Source: Aquarana catesbeiana
Taxonomy: Eukaryota; Chordata; Amphibia; Anura; Ranidae
DNA length: 64,000 nt
Direction: 5' to 3'
Assembly: GCF_042186555.1 (NCBI RefSeq)
Contig: NC_133328.1
Span: 62,056,074 to 62,120,073, forward strand
Made by a program: the position numbers and the translations under genes. How positions within the stretch are numbered: position 1 is the first letter of the stretch; every line of letters begins with the position of its first letter. Positions 60,412 to 64,000 of this stretch are shown here, in pieces. The notes under the pieces were generated by a model that ran no database searches, had not been told where the DNA came from, and saw nothing but the letters and a program-made list of their open reading frames with translations.

Positions 60412-63400
60412 TTTTTTTTATCTTGATTGCATTCCATGCATTAAGCTAAAAAAACCCTTCTATGTACTTCAGACCCCCTAAAACTTACCTGAGCCGGTCT
60501 TTATCCAGCGATGTTGCAGAAGTGTCTAAGCCGCCCGAGACTCCCCTCCTCGTTGGCTGAGACAGCAGCGCGGTGCGATTGGCTCCGCTGTCAATCAGGA
60601 GAGAGAGAGGTCGGGTCACAGCTCAGTGTCTGAATGGACACAGGGAGCTGTGAGACGGCTCGGGTTCCCCCATAGCAAGCATATTGCTGTGGGGGCACTT
60701 AACAGGAGGCAGGGGCCAGGTGCACAAAAAAGGGACCTGAGAAGAGGAGGATCTGGGCTGCTCTGTGCAAAACTAACTGCATAGATGAGGCAAGTATTAA
60801 AAGGTTTGTTATTTATTTTTTTTTAAAAGGCATTACAATCACTTTAAACGGCAATATGAACCCTGATCAGAGCTCCATCTACTGTCTAAAAACAGTAAAT
60901 GTAATTTTTTTGATGCAATATTTCGCATATACCTCTCTCAAAGCAAATACGATGTCTCTTAAAGCTGAATTCCTATCATAAAGCTATATACAGAACATGG
61001 TAGATGCTATCTGCCAAATTTGTGTTTGTTCAGATTTACACAGCCCTGCCAGCCTGGGGACTTGATCTTTCTCTAGTTTAGCTGAGCAATAAATCTAGGT
61101 TACCTACCCACCCCAGCCTTTGATGGGACAGGTTGCCCCTATGCCTACTCAGCTCTCCTATCAGCATGCTTCTTGTCACCACACATGCACTGCAGCAGGC
61201 CTGCTTGGCCTCCTAGGGCTATCCCTTCCTTTTCCAGCCTGAGTCTAGGGGATTGCATGAGGCGGTTTCCAAGACAAGTCAAGGTATACAAAATTGCTAC
61301 ATTTTCAAAATGCTTTTCATTATTTTAAATGCATAAATAACTGAATTTATATTTTTTGTTCTTTGTCTTGAGTTTAGCTTTACATTTTTTTTTATTATTA
61401 TTATTCTACAGGATTTATATAGCGCCAACAGTTTAGGCAACATTTACAATATAAAAGGGAGACAGTACAGTTGCAATAAAATACAAGAGGATTAAGAGGG
61501 CCCTGGTCATTAGAGCTTACAGTCTAATTGGTTGGGGCAGGTGGTACAAAAGGTCTTAACTGTGGGGTATGAGCTGATGGAAGTGGTAAAAGATTAGCTG
61601 GAGGTATGATGGTTTTTCATGGATCGACTGAAGGCAACTAGAGGAGGAGATAGCCAGATAGGTTGAGGGTAGAGAGTTCCAAAGGATGGGAGAGGCTCTG
61701 GAGACGTCCTGGAGATGAGCATGGGAGGAGGAGTCAAGGGAGCTTGAGAGTAGGAGGTCTTGAAAGGACGTGTCCCTAGTACAAAGAATGGAACTAGATC
61801 AAGAAAGAAGAACAAGGGGGTAGACAAGTAGTGCCTCTCGCCCAGGGACTAGGACTAAATTCAGGAGGTTAGCTAGACTGCGAAACCCCCTGAAGATAGG
61901 CATTAGTGTACACAAAGTGTTGCCAGTGTCTCCAGGTCTCACGAAAGATCTTCTTCCGCTTGTGCAAGGTAGCTGTGAGATCCTCCATGTCCCTCAGTTC
62001 GTTTACTTTAGTAGACCGCAGGGACTTTGACGGCGGGTTCTCTGATCTCCAACATAGGGGGAGTCTGTCTGTTTTTTTGGGGGGTTTTTTTTAAACTGTT
62101 TTAGGTATGCTGTTGGAATGGCAACACATAACATATGGTGGGATTGGATTGCAAAAAGTTGGATTGCAAAAGTGGACATGCACTTTTATAAATTCTGCTC
62201 AAATCTACTAACCCTCTTTTATTTGTACAGCGATTGAAGCCGAAATAATAGCCCGTGGCACTGTGGGATTCTCGGGAGCAGAGCTGGAGAACTTGGTTAA
62301 CCAGGCCGCCTTAAAAGCTGCTGTGGATGGGAAAGACATGGTTACCTTGTGGGAACTAGAGTTCGCCAAGGACAAGATTCTTATGGGTAAGCCTTAGTTG
62401 TATCACTGCATGGGTAGTCATGCTGCAGTAGTGTCAAATGCCATAAATGCCTTTTTATTTGTTTTTTACACCTTTTACTTCAGGACCTGAGAGAAGAAGT
62501 ATAGAAATCGATGACAAGAATAAAACCATCACTGCTTACCATGAATCTGGCCATGCTATTATTGCGTATTATACCAAAGATGCAATGCCTATTAACAAAG
62601 CGACAATCATGCCGCGGGGGCCAACTCTTGGTCATGTGAGTCAGTAGATTATAAAAGTCAATGTTGTTTCACTCTGTTTGCTTTGTTATAGTGTGGCCTG
62701 AAGGTCACCACATTTTCATGAACTCTTCTTTACGTTTATGACAATATGGAGGTAGTCTAATCTCCTAGGACAGGGGTACTGAATAAAAATTCACGGGCCT
62801 CCAGTCAGTAAACGTTTCTTCCAGCGGAGGTCTGAATCATATTGGTGCTATGACTCAGATCCTTCCCATCACAGCCTCAATTGTTTTCCTTTTCCCTTGC
62901 ACAGACCTGTGGTTTTCTAGTGCAGAAAAACATAGATCTCTGCACTAGTGTGAACAAGCCCATCAGTGTCCTCAGTCCCCCCTTCACATCACAGACCCCC
63001 CCCCCCATTTACATCACAGACTGACCCATCAGGGACCCCCTATCCCCATTACAGACCATACCATCACAGACCCCTCAATCAGACCCCCCTCCATCACAGA
63101 TTCCCCCCCCCCCCCTTATGACAGAGCTATCTTTTGTGTTAAATATGCTCCTTCTAGCTTTATATTGAGATAGCTCTACAGTTGTGCTGTCATTCTAGTA
63201 ATTTATCTGATTGTCTTTATTTTTGCTCATGCTATATAGGTGTCTCTTCTGCCAGAGAATGATCGGTGGAGTGAGACAAAGTCTCAGCTCTTAGCTCAGA
63301 TGGATGTGAGCATGGGAGGAAGAGTGGCAGAGGAAATCATTTTTGGGCCAGAAAATATCACCACTGGTATCCTGAACTGTCTAAAAGTACACATTCTGTT

Positions 63401-63530
63401 TTATGGGTACACACCTGACCATATAGATCAAATTCTTCATCTTTTTCTATTTTTAGGGGCTTCTAGCGACTTTGACAATGCTACAAAAATTGCAAAGCTC
63501 ATGGTGACCAGATTTGGGATGAGTGAAAAG
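21598..63530 (+). CDS. yme1l1: YME1L1, mitochondrial i-AAA ATP-dependent zinc metalloprotease (17 exons; C-terminal end outside window)
   Basis: Joining 17 exons (listed separately) gives 1911 nt, 637 codons with no stop; every junction is GT-AG and in phase. Order: N-terminal matrix-targeting and linker region (1-228), single membrane segment (about 234-250), AAA ATPase with Walker A GPPGTGKT (319-326), Walker B VIFIDE (374-379), second region of homology with arginine fingers R434/R437 in VRPGRFD, then M41 peptidase with the zinc site HESGH (539-543) and probable third ligand D617 in SSDFDNAT. Known role: a homo-oligomer in the mitochondrial inner membrane with its catalytic side in the intermembrane space, processing OPA1 and degrading PRELID1 and other proteins. 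About 78 C-terminal residues are missing because the window ends. All catalytic motifs are intact. Confidence 0.97.
21955..22640. repeat. Degenerate ~30-bp tandem repeat in YME1L1 intron 1
   Basis: Loose units around 'tgtaacatgtccacagtctctgacac' recur at least ten times from 21965 to 22450, and again after the MITE at 22619. A 19-G run lies at about 22296-22314. Confidence 0.6.
22466..22614. mobile_element. MITE inserted in the tandem repeat
   Basis: cagggatttgcaattagcgg at left and, inverted, cagggatatgcaattagcgg at right; arms continue through acctccagctgttgca. Arms of about 60 bp pair. A related inner sequence occurs at 53307-53465. Confidence 0.75.
22924..23705. mobile_element. Possible hAT-like element
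   Basis: TAGGGTTGT at left and CCCCTA at right (inverted TAGGGGTGT). Flanks do not give a clean 8-bp duplication. Interior frames up to 224 codons show no transposase motif. Confidence 0.3.
23985..24372 (+). repeat. Dispersed ~400-bp repeat, copy 1 of 3
   Basis: Shared words with 46640-47115 and the inverse of 53685-54085: 'tacttgcctaagtggattcagcat', 'gacccataggagaagcccag' and 'ccaaacgagctt'. Confidence 0.7.
24780..25645 (+). mobile_element. TTAA-family repeat copy with an inserted palindrome
   Basis: Words 'gggatgtttacattccttgt', 'gcgatagcaataattctagc', 'gccattttattctctag' match 31840-32250 and 34200-34740. It ends near 'gggttaaa' at 25630. The element 25077-25246 lies inside. Confidence 0.6.
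25077..25246. mobile_element. Perfect foldback MITE, 51-bp arms
   Basis: 25077-25127 (taaagctggccatacaccta...gttagat) is the exact reverse complement of 25196-25246. Loop 68 bp. Confidence 0.9.
26187..26509. mobile_element. MITE with CCTAGGTTCA termini
   Basis: cctaggttcatg at left, tatgaacctagg at right; inner 'cgctggttcccgcata' shared with 52274-52634, so a member of the GGTTCACAC-type group. Confidence 0.6.
26510..27245. other. YME1L1 intron 1, no recognised element
   Basis: No exon or known repeat recognised; short ORFs without family resemblance. Confidence 0.3.
27246..27722 (+). mobile_element. TTAAAG-type element, copy 1 of 3
   Basis: ttaaagtgattgtaaatgatc at left, cgctttaa at right. 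Shares 'caccttgta(t)aacaaccca', 'gagaactgaccaca' and 'ggtcagtttttaataggaaa' with 58511-59014 and partly 44518-44894. Confidence 0.65.
28150..28400. repeat. Dispersed repeat shared with 56380-56590
   Basis: 'catgtatgggcaggctgatt', 'gtacccaaggcattccatcg' and 'gggtacagccagc' recur in diverged form at 56380-56440. Confidence 0.5.
29901..30292. mobile_element. MITE, TTAAAGTGGAGTTCCA termini
   Basis: ttaaagtggagttccaccca at left; inverted right end ttaaagcggtgttccagctg. Contains a 27-bp T tract. Confidence 0.6.
30290..30792. mobile_element. MITE, TAAAGGATAAGTTC termini
   Basis: taaaggataagttctc at left, gaacttatccttta at right. It directly adjoins the previous MITE. A sister copy without clear ends lies at 52645-53080. 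Confidence 0.7.
30793..31640. other. YME1L1 intron 1, no recognised element
   Basis: T tract at 31238-31257; 'cttcatcagggcttaataaa' near 31531 resembles a common dispersed repeat. No exon. Confidence 0.3.
31640..32330 (+). repeat. Degenerate TTAA-family copy
   Basis: Matches 24780-25560 in order ('gggatgtttacattccttgt', 'gcgagagcaataattctag', 'gttggtatctattca...cggcgt' like words) but with many differences. It ends about 250 bp before exon 2. Confidence 0.5.
32405..32449. repeat. (TTTTC)n microsatellite
   Basis: About nine pentamer units, 135 bp before the YME1L1 exon 2 acceptor. Confidence 0.9.
32585..32716 (+). CDS. yme1l1: YME1L1 coding exon 2 (residues 12-55)
   Basis: 132 nt, acceptor ttgttacag, donor gtatga, phase 0 at both ends. 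It encodes FTVPLSYLITAFHSPKTTAY and a divergent tail ending ETCTTE. The TVPLS.LI.AFH.PK core matches vertebrate YME1L1; the rest varies fast, as is usual for a targeting region. Confidence 0.92.
33228..33318. repeat. 30-bp unit in three perfect tandem copies
   Basis: gcaggtagggccagtgtaca plus ggggtctgca repeated three times without change, in intron 2. Confidence 0.9.
33831..34016. mobile_element. hAT MITE (CAGTGGTTCTCAA termini)
   Basis: cagtggttctcaactcctgt at left and cagtggttctcaattcctgt inverted at right. Target duplication atctagga (33823-33830) and atctatga (34017-34024). Confidence 0.85.
34534..34669. mobile_element. hAT MITE (CAGTGATGGCGAACC termini)
   Basis: cagtgatggcgaaccttggc at left, inverted cagtgatggtgaaccttggc at right; duplication ctctagga (34526-34533) and ctctaggg (34670-34677). 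The same family as 10673-11080. The empty site is visible at 25515-25530 in a sister repeat. Confidence 0.9.
35346..35739. mobile_element. MITE, AGGCCCCTTTCACACTGGGG termini
   Basis: 20-bp inverted ends, 17 matching. The GC-rich interior has many 'cggtaaagcgc' palindromic words. Confidence 0.65.
35740..37263. other. YME1L1 intron 2, no recognised element
   Basis: T tract at 36492-36513. No exon for the 57-residue segment of the long human isoform was found here or elsewhere in the intron by eye. Confidence 0.3.
37264..37684. mobile_element. MITE, TTAAAGCGGTAGTGAA termini
   Basis: ttaaagcggtagtgaag at left; inverted ttaaagtggtag at right. It ends 182 bp before exon 3. Confidence 0.6.
37867..38029 (+). 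CDS. yme1l1: YME1L1 coding exon 3 (residues 56-109)
   Basis: 163 nt, acceptor ctttcag, donor gtaggt. It encodes PVFNLRDLGLSELRIAQLDE, then ...LLPGFADKKKSSLHWHTSHV and SAQSFFENKN. It joins directly to exon 2, skipping the 57-residue segment known from the long human isoform. A 678-nt reading frame runs through it, but only this part is exon. Confidence 0.94.
38744..39975. mobile_element. Palindromic Tc1/mariner composite
   Basis: Left arm 38744-39132 and right arm 39536-39975 are diverged inverted copies of a Tc1 3' region ending ttctgcaaa / tttgcagagtactgta. The middle, read on the minus strand, encodes Tc1 transposase pieces: WTDDSKFEIFG, GERYNEYPC and QQDNDPNIQ. Stops and frameshifts throughout. 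Confidence 0.8.
40878..40925. repeat. (TG)n tract near the exon 4 acceptor
   Basis: About 16 TG units followed by T-rich sequence, 55-100 bp before the YME1L1 exon 4 acceptor. Confidence 0.9.
40979..41071 (+). CDS. yme1l1: YME1L1 coding exon 4 (residues 110-140)
   Basis: 93 nt, acceptor ttcattgaag, donor gtaaat. It encodes YPSTVNALRPYHQQQMSPLK then QVCADLQHWP, aligning with the SICSDLQYWP part of mammalian YME1L1. A (TG)n tract and T-rich stretch sit within 100 bp upstream of the acceptor. Confidence 0.9.
41072..42129. other. YME1L1 intron 4, first part
   Basis: Nothing recognised; short unrelated ORFs and an A tract at 41838-41850. Confidence 0.3.
42130..44430 (-). pseudogene. Decayed antisense L1 ORF2 remnant
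   Basis: Minus-strand frames in order. 44396-43842: LFANVLANRLSP, SFDAEKAFDRVNWRFL and FLYADDLL, the RT palm. 43680-43486: PKLLYLFQTIPIMVPKFFF and LTLPKLQGGAGLP. 42996-42778 and 42659-42173: C-terminal pieces. Many frameshifts. It differs from the 5' LINE at most positions. Confidence 0.8.
44518..44894 (+). repeat. TTAAAG-type element, copy 2 of 3 (diverged)
   Basis: 'cctcaccttgtaaaacaact', 'ttcagttta' and 'atgatcacatgacctctttt' correspond to 27246-27722. Next to it, 44890-45275 shows 'tttaaagaggtgcttcaggc' and 'gaagctccacttt' like another MITE. Confidence 0.5.
45444..45553 (+). CDS. yme1l1: YME1L1 coding exon 5 (residues 141-177)
   Basis: 110 nt, acceptor ttatcgaag, donor gtatat. It encodes VYTQSRGFKTVHTKDKRLQS then TSERIAATERSAPSFMK. 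The QSRGFKT motif is basic and matches the region of mitochondrial presequence processing in this family. The start phase requires joining one base from exon 4. Confidence 0.93.
45674..45824 (+). CDS. yme1l1: YME1L1 coding exon 6 (residues 178-227)
   Basis: 151 nt after a short 120-bp intron, acceptor ttcctttag, donor gtaatc. It encodes GFLMRDRIPDVENLDKIVKS, then KNVPEGQQEAFKTGFAEGFL and KAQALTQRTT. Strongly conserved pre-membrane helix segment. Confidence 0.95.
45920..46639. other. YME1L1 intron 6, first part
   Basis: Diverged repeat with 'caagtgaatggggttcttgg' style words and a T tract at 46509-46522. No exon. Confidence 0.3.
46640..47115 (+). repeat. Dispersed ~400-bp repeat, copy 2 of 3
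   Basis: 'tacttaggtggatgcagcat', 'gtccgatgctgtatctgtcc' and 'cccagccaaacgagctttgg'. Ends 153 bp before exon 7. Confidence 0.7.
47269..47352 (+). CDS. yme1l1: YME1L1 coding exon 7, transmembrane segment (residues 228-255)
   Basis: 84 nt, acceptor ttttttcag, donor gtactt. It encodes ESLKRTRYMLLAVIIIGLYG then LSKTPFLS: a basic flank followed by about 16 hydrophobic residues, the single inner-membrane anchor. Confidence 0.94.
47388..47789. mobile_element. MITE, TTTAAAATGGTTCTAAAG termini
   Basis: Left tttaaaatggttctaaagtc; right gcctttagaaccactttaa. It begins 36 bp after the exon 7 donor and contains two T/A tracts. Confidence 0.6.
48067..48149 (+). CDS. yme1l1: YME1L1 coding exon 8 (residues 256-283)
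   Basis: 83 nt, acceptor tatattgcag, donor gtaagt. It encodes VRFRASSGLDAAVDPIQMKN then VTFEHVKG, the linker into the AAA domain (NVTFEHVKGVEEAK signature spans the next intron). Confidence 0.95.
48175..48988 (+). mobile_element. 5'-truncated TTAA-family copy
   Basis: 'ttttggtggtatttgatcacc', 'gcgctgtaaacaaaaaagac', 'gtcactgtactaatgacact' as in 57760-58130; ends gtcggcaagtggttaa. Confidence 0.65.
48989..50511. other. YME1L1 intron 8, remainder
   Basis: (GAAT)n at 49730-49752 followed by 'tagcgctacctatgcgaact', a repeat tail; 49960-50130 resembles the CGTACACACG MITE group. No exon. Confidence 0.35.
50512..50602 (+). CDS. yme1l1: YME1L1 coding exon 9 (residues 284-313)
   Basis: 91 nt, acceptor atcaacag, donor gtaaga. 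It encodes VEEAKNELQEVVDFLKNPQK then FTVLGGKLPK, the N-terminal helix region of the AAA module. Confidence 0.95.
50930..51082 (+). CDS. yme1l1: YME1L1 coding exon 10, Walker A (residues 314-364)
   Basis: 153 nt, acceptor ttcttcag preceded by a long T tract, donor gtatgt. It encodes GILLVGPPGTGKTLLARAVA, then GEADVPFYYASGSEFDEMFV and GVGASRIRNLF. It carries the ATP-binding P-loop and the FVGVGA pore-loop motif. Confidence 0.97.
51430..52095. repeat. Possible TTAAAG-type element
   Basis: 'cttttaaagcctaa' at left and 'ttacaaccactttaatt' at right. Interior C/T-rich with a G run at 51845-51858. Low certainty. Confidence 0.35.
52274..52634. mobile_element. MITE, AGGCTGGGTTCACACT termini
   Basis: aggctgggttcacact at left, inverted agtctcggttcacact at right. 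'ggttcccgcatcgcacc' and 'tgtgatccgattcc' link it to 26187-26509 and 59087-59382. Confidence 0.7.
52645..53080. repeat. Sister copy of 30290-30792
   Basis: 'aaagcattgcaccc', 'ggcagatcacagatgc' and 'gttcattgataactacaagccg' run in the same order as in 30390-30600. Confidence 0.6.
53307..53465. mobile_element. Foldback MITE
   Basis: ccagctgttgcgaaacta and gtagtttcgcaacagctgg pair inverted; ends 'gtaaactggcagcc' and 'ggccgccagtttgagacccctg'. Confidence 0.7.
53685..54085 (-). repeat. Dispersed ~400-bp repeat, copy 3 of 3 (inverted)
   Basis: 'agccaaagctcgtttggctg', 'gcatcggaccgatgctgcat' and 'ccacctaggcaagtatgag' mirror copies 1 and 2. Confidence 0.7.
54491..54623 (+). CDS. yme1l1: YME1L1 coding exon 11, Walker B (residues 365-408)
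   Basis: 133 nt, acceptor ttattaacag, donor gtaagc. It encodes REAKGNAPCVIFIDELDSVG, then GKRIESPMHPYSRQTINQLL and AEMD. The IDE acidic pair is the ATP-hydrolysis Walker B. Confidence 0.97.
54953..55048. repeat. (CA)n/(GT)n then (TATG)n and (TA)n microsatellite
   Basis: Compound simple repeat 100 bp before YME1L1 exon 12. Confidence 0.95.
55148..55210 (+). CDS. yme1l1: YME1L1 coding exon 12 (residues 409-429)
   Basis: 63 nt, acceptor cttgttatag, donor gtacgt, with both ends splitting codons. It encodes FKPNEGVIIIGATNFPEALD, carrying the sensor-1 Asn in GATN. Found by splice phase and homology; too short to stand out as an ORF. Confidence 0.94.
55558..56065. mobile_element. MITE with TACCG(C/T)ATTTAT termini
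   Basis: taccgcatttatataacacg at left; inverted taccgtatttatcagtgtat at right. Inner arms 'ggtacacaggagat' and 'ctcctgtgtaccc' pair. Ends 97 bp before exon 13. Confidence 0.7.
56162..56274 (+). CDS. yme1l1: YME1L1 coding exon 13, arginine fingers (residues 430-467)
   Basis: 113 nt, acceptor atttttctag, donor gtaagt. It encodes SALVRPGRFDMQVTVPLPDV then KGRSEIIKWYLNKIKYDE. The RPGRFD segment supplies the arginine fingers acting on the neighbouring subunit's ATP. Confidence 0.96.
56600..57423 (-). mobile_element. TTAA-family copy, minus orientation
   Basis: Mirror of 57633-58516: 'cgataacttttgcgcaaatc', 'gtgatcaaataccaccaaaa', 'gggtacagcgtcac'. Ends gagtggttaa at 57423. With 57633-58516 it forms a converging pair 210 bp apart. 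Confidence 0.7.
57633..58516 (+). mobile_element. Full-length TTAA-family copy
   Basis: ttaaccacttaagaaccccc at left; inverted aaccacttaaggaccagccg at right. The GC-rich 3' third contains 'cgccgtgtacgagccggcgt'. No transposase frame. Confidence 0.7.
58511..59014 (+). mobile_element. TTAAAG-type element, copy 3 of 3
   Basis: ttaagtggttgtaaactatc at left; overlaps the end of the previous element by its terminal bases. Contains a 40-bp T tract and 'gagaactgaccacag'. Confidence 0.65.
59087..59382. mobile_element. MITE, GGTTCACACTGCTG termini
   Basis: agggtcggttcacactgctg at left; inverted aggctgggttcacactgctg at right (17 of 20). Confidence 0.75.
59549..60235. mobile_element. MITE, TTAAAGTGGTTGTAAACTCTCCC termini
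   Basis: ttaaagtggttgtaaactct at left; inverted ttaaagaggaagtaaactct at right. Confidence 0.7.
60347..60847. mobile_element. MITE, TTAAAGGGATTGTAAAGGC termini
   Basis: ttaaagggattgtaaaggc at left; inverted ttaaagtgattgtaatgcc at right. Longer relative of 7281-7426. Confidence 0.7.
61395..62060. repeat. Dispersed retro-element fragments
   Basis: (TTA)n, then 'ctacaggatttatatagcgc', 'cattagagcttacagtctaa' and 'agagttccaaaggatgggag', a common amphibian repeat of unknown class. From 61870 a second fragment whose minus frame is weakly LINE-like. It ends 170 bp before exon 14. Confidence 0.45.
62231..62386 (+). CDS. yme1l1: YME1L1 coding exon 14 (residues 468-519)
   Basis: 156 nt after a 5.96 kb intron, acceptor atttgtacag, donor gtaagc. 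It encodes SIEAEIIARGTVGFSGAELE, then NLVNQAALKAAVDGKDMVTL and WELEFAKDKILM. It has the sensor-2 GFSGAEL motif and the connection to the protease domain. Confidence 0.96.
62484..62635 (+). CDS. yme1l1: YME1L1 coding exon 15, zinc site HESGH (residues 520-570)
   Basis: 152 nt after a 97-bp intron, acceptor tacttcag, donor gtgagt. It encodes GPERRSIEIDDKNKTITAYH, then ESGHAIIAYYTKDAMPINKA and TIMPRGPTLGH. HESGH fits the HEXXH zinc-metalloprotease motif of peptidase family M41, with all ligands present. Confidence 0.97.
62960..63117. repeat. Degenerate C-rich tandem repeat in intron 15
   Basis: Units around 'catcacagaccccccc' repeat about seven times with spacing 18-28 bp. Confidence 0.6.
63240..63366 (+). 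CDS. yme1l1: YME1L1 coding exon 16 (residues 571-612)
   Basis: 127 nt, acceptor ctatatag, donor gtatcc. It encodes VSLLPENDRWSETKSQLLAQ then MDVSMGGRVAEEIIFGPENI. The MGGRVAEE helix is an M41 hallmark. The frame stays open for a while past the donor, but the true exon ends at ACT G. Confidence 0.96.
63457..63530 (+). CDS. yme1l1: YME1L1 coding exon 17 (residues 613-637), last in window
   Basis: 74 nt after a 90-bp intron, acceptor attttag, donor gttagt. It encodes ASSDFDNATKIAKLMVTRFG then MSEK. D617 is the expected third zinc ligand. Later exons (LGVM... to the C-terminus) are not in the remaining 470 bp. Confidence 0.95.
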
Positions 63531-63566
63531 GTTAGTCCTTCCACAACCTTATATACTCTTTCTACA

Positions 63567-64000
63567 TTTAACCACCTGCCAACCAGCCACCGGCGATATA
63601 CGGCGGCATGACGGCTCTATTCCTCAAATCTCCGTACCGTTATGGCGGTTCTTGTAATCGATATAGCATGCACGGCGGCCGCGATGTCCGCCGGCCACAC
63701 GCGATCGCTCCACAGAAAGCCAGAACGGGAATCTGTCAACGTAAACAAACAGATCCCCCGTTCTGTAAGGGCAGTAGAGAGAGATCGTCTGCTCCTAGTG
63801 ATCAGGAACAGCGATCGCTCTGTACTCCCTGTCAGTCCACTCCCCCCACAGTTAGAAATCCCTTCCTAGGACACACTTAACCCCTTTTTTTGCCAGTGAC
63901 CTTTTTACAGTTATCTCTGAATTTTTATAGCACTGATCATTGTATAAATGTCACTGGTGTCAAGTGTCCAATCTGTCCGCCACAGTGTCGCAGTCCCGCT
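63567..64000 (+). mobile_element. TTAA-family copy cut by the window end
   Basis: ttaaccacctgccaaccagc at left, 'gttagaaatcccttcctagg' and 'cgcagtcccgct' as in 10640-11260. It follows exon 17 by only 36 bp. Confidence 0.65.

Noticed and set aside
61906..62094. Possible separate gene upstream of exon 14
   Set aside because: Short frame in a retro-element fragment; the minus strand is only faintly LINE-like and cannot be assigned.

Overview
The window is vertebrate nuclear DNA, most likely from a frog (probably a ranoid). Two well-conserved vertebrate genes are split into small exons with canonical GT-AG introns. The introns are packed with short inverted-repeat DNA transposons, Tc1-like fragments and L1-type LINEs of amphibian style. 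The species call is an inference from repeat content and genome texture; the vertebrate call is firm from the proteins.

Two genes lie head to head, about 1.45 kb apart between start codons. On the minus strand, 20145 down to 5794, are the first five coding exons of MASTL (Greatwall kinase), residues 1-217: the kinase N-lobe, catalytic loop, DFG and the start of the long insert. The gene continues beyond position 1. On the plus strand, 21598 to 63530, are 17 coding exons of YME1L1, the mitochondrial i-AAA protease. They sum to 1911 nt, or 637 codons in one open frame, and roughly the last 78 residues lie beyond position 64000. The same pair is adjacent in human (10p12), so this is conserved synteny. 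MASTL drives mitotic entry through ENSA/ARPP19 and PP2A-B55. YME1L1 handles inner-membrane proteolysis, including OPA1. They share genomic position, not a pathway.

Layout. 1-5793: MASTL intron with a tRNA-headed SINE and a young L1-type LINE. 5794-20145: MASTL exons 5 to 1, with introns holding a Tc1 fragment, a 1.4 kb non-autonomous hAT with an internal minisatellite, a three-level nest of insertions, two large foldback elements, a large inverted repeat and a 1 kb GC-rich minisatellite 30 bp from the exon 1 splice donor. 20146-21597: shared intergenic region, with CCAAT/CHR-like sites on the MASTL side, CRE/ETS sites on the YME1L1 side, and two foldback elements plus a repeat fragment between. 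21631-32584: large YME1L1 intron 1. 32585-63530: the remaining YME1L1 exons among many transposon copies, including a palindromic Tc1 composite, a decayed antisense L1 and several copies of a TTAA-flanked repeat family.

No non-coding RNA gene, CRISPR array, virus or bacterial-type operon was recognised. The most informative material is the stratigraphy of nested mobile elements, where exact target-site duplications give the order of insertion.
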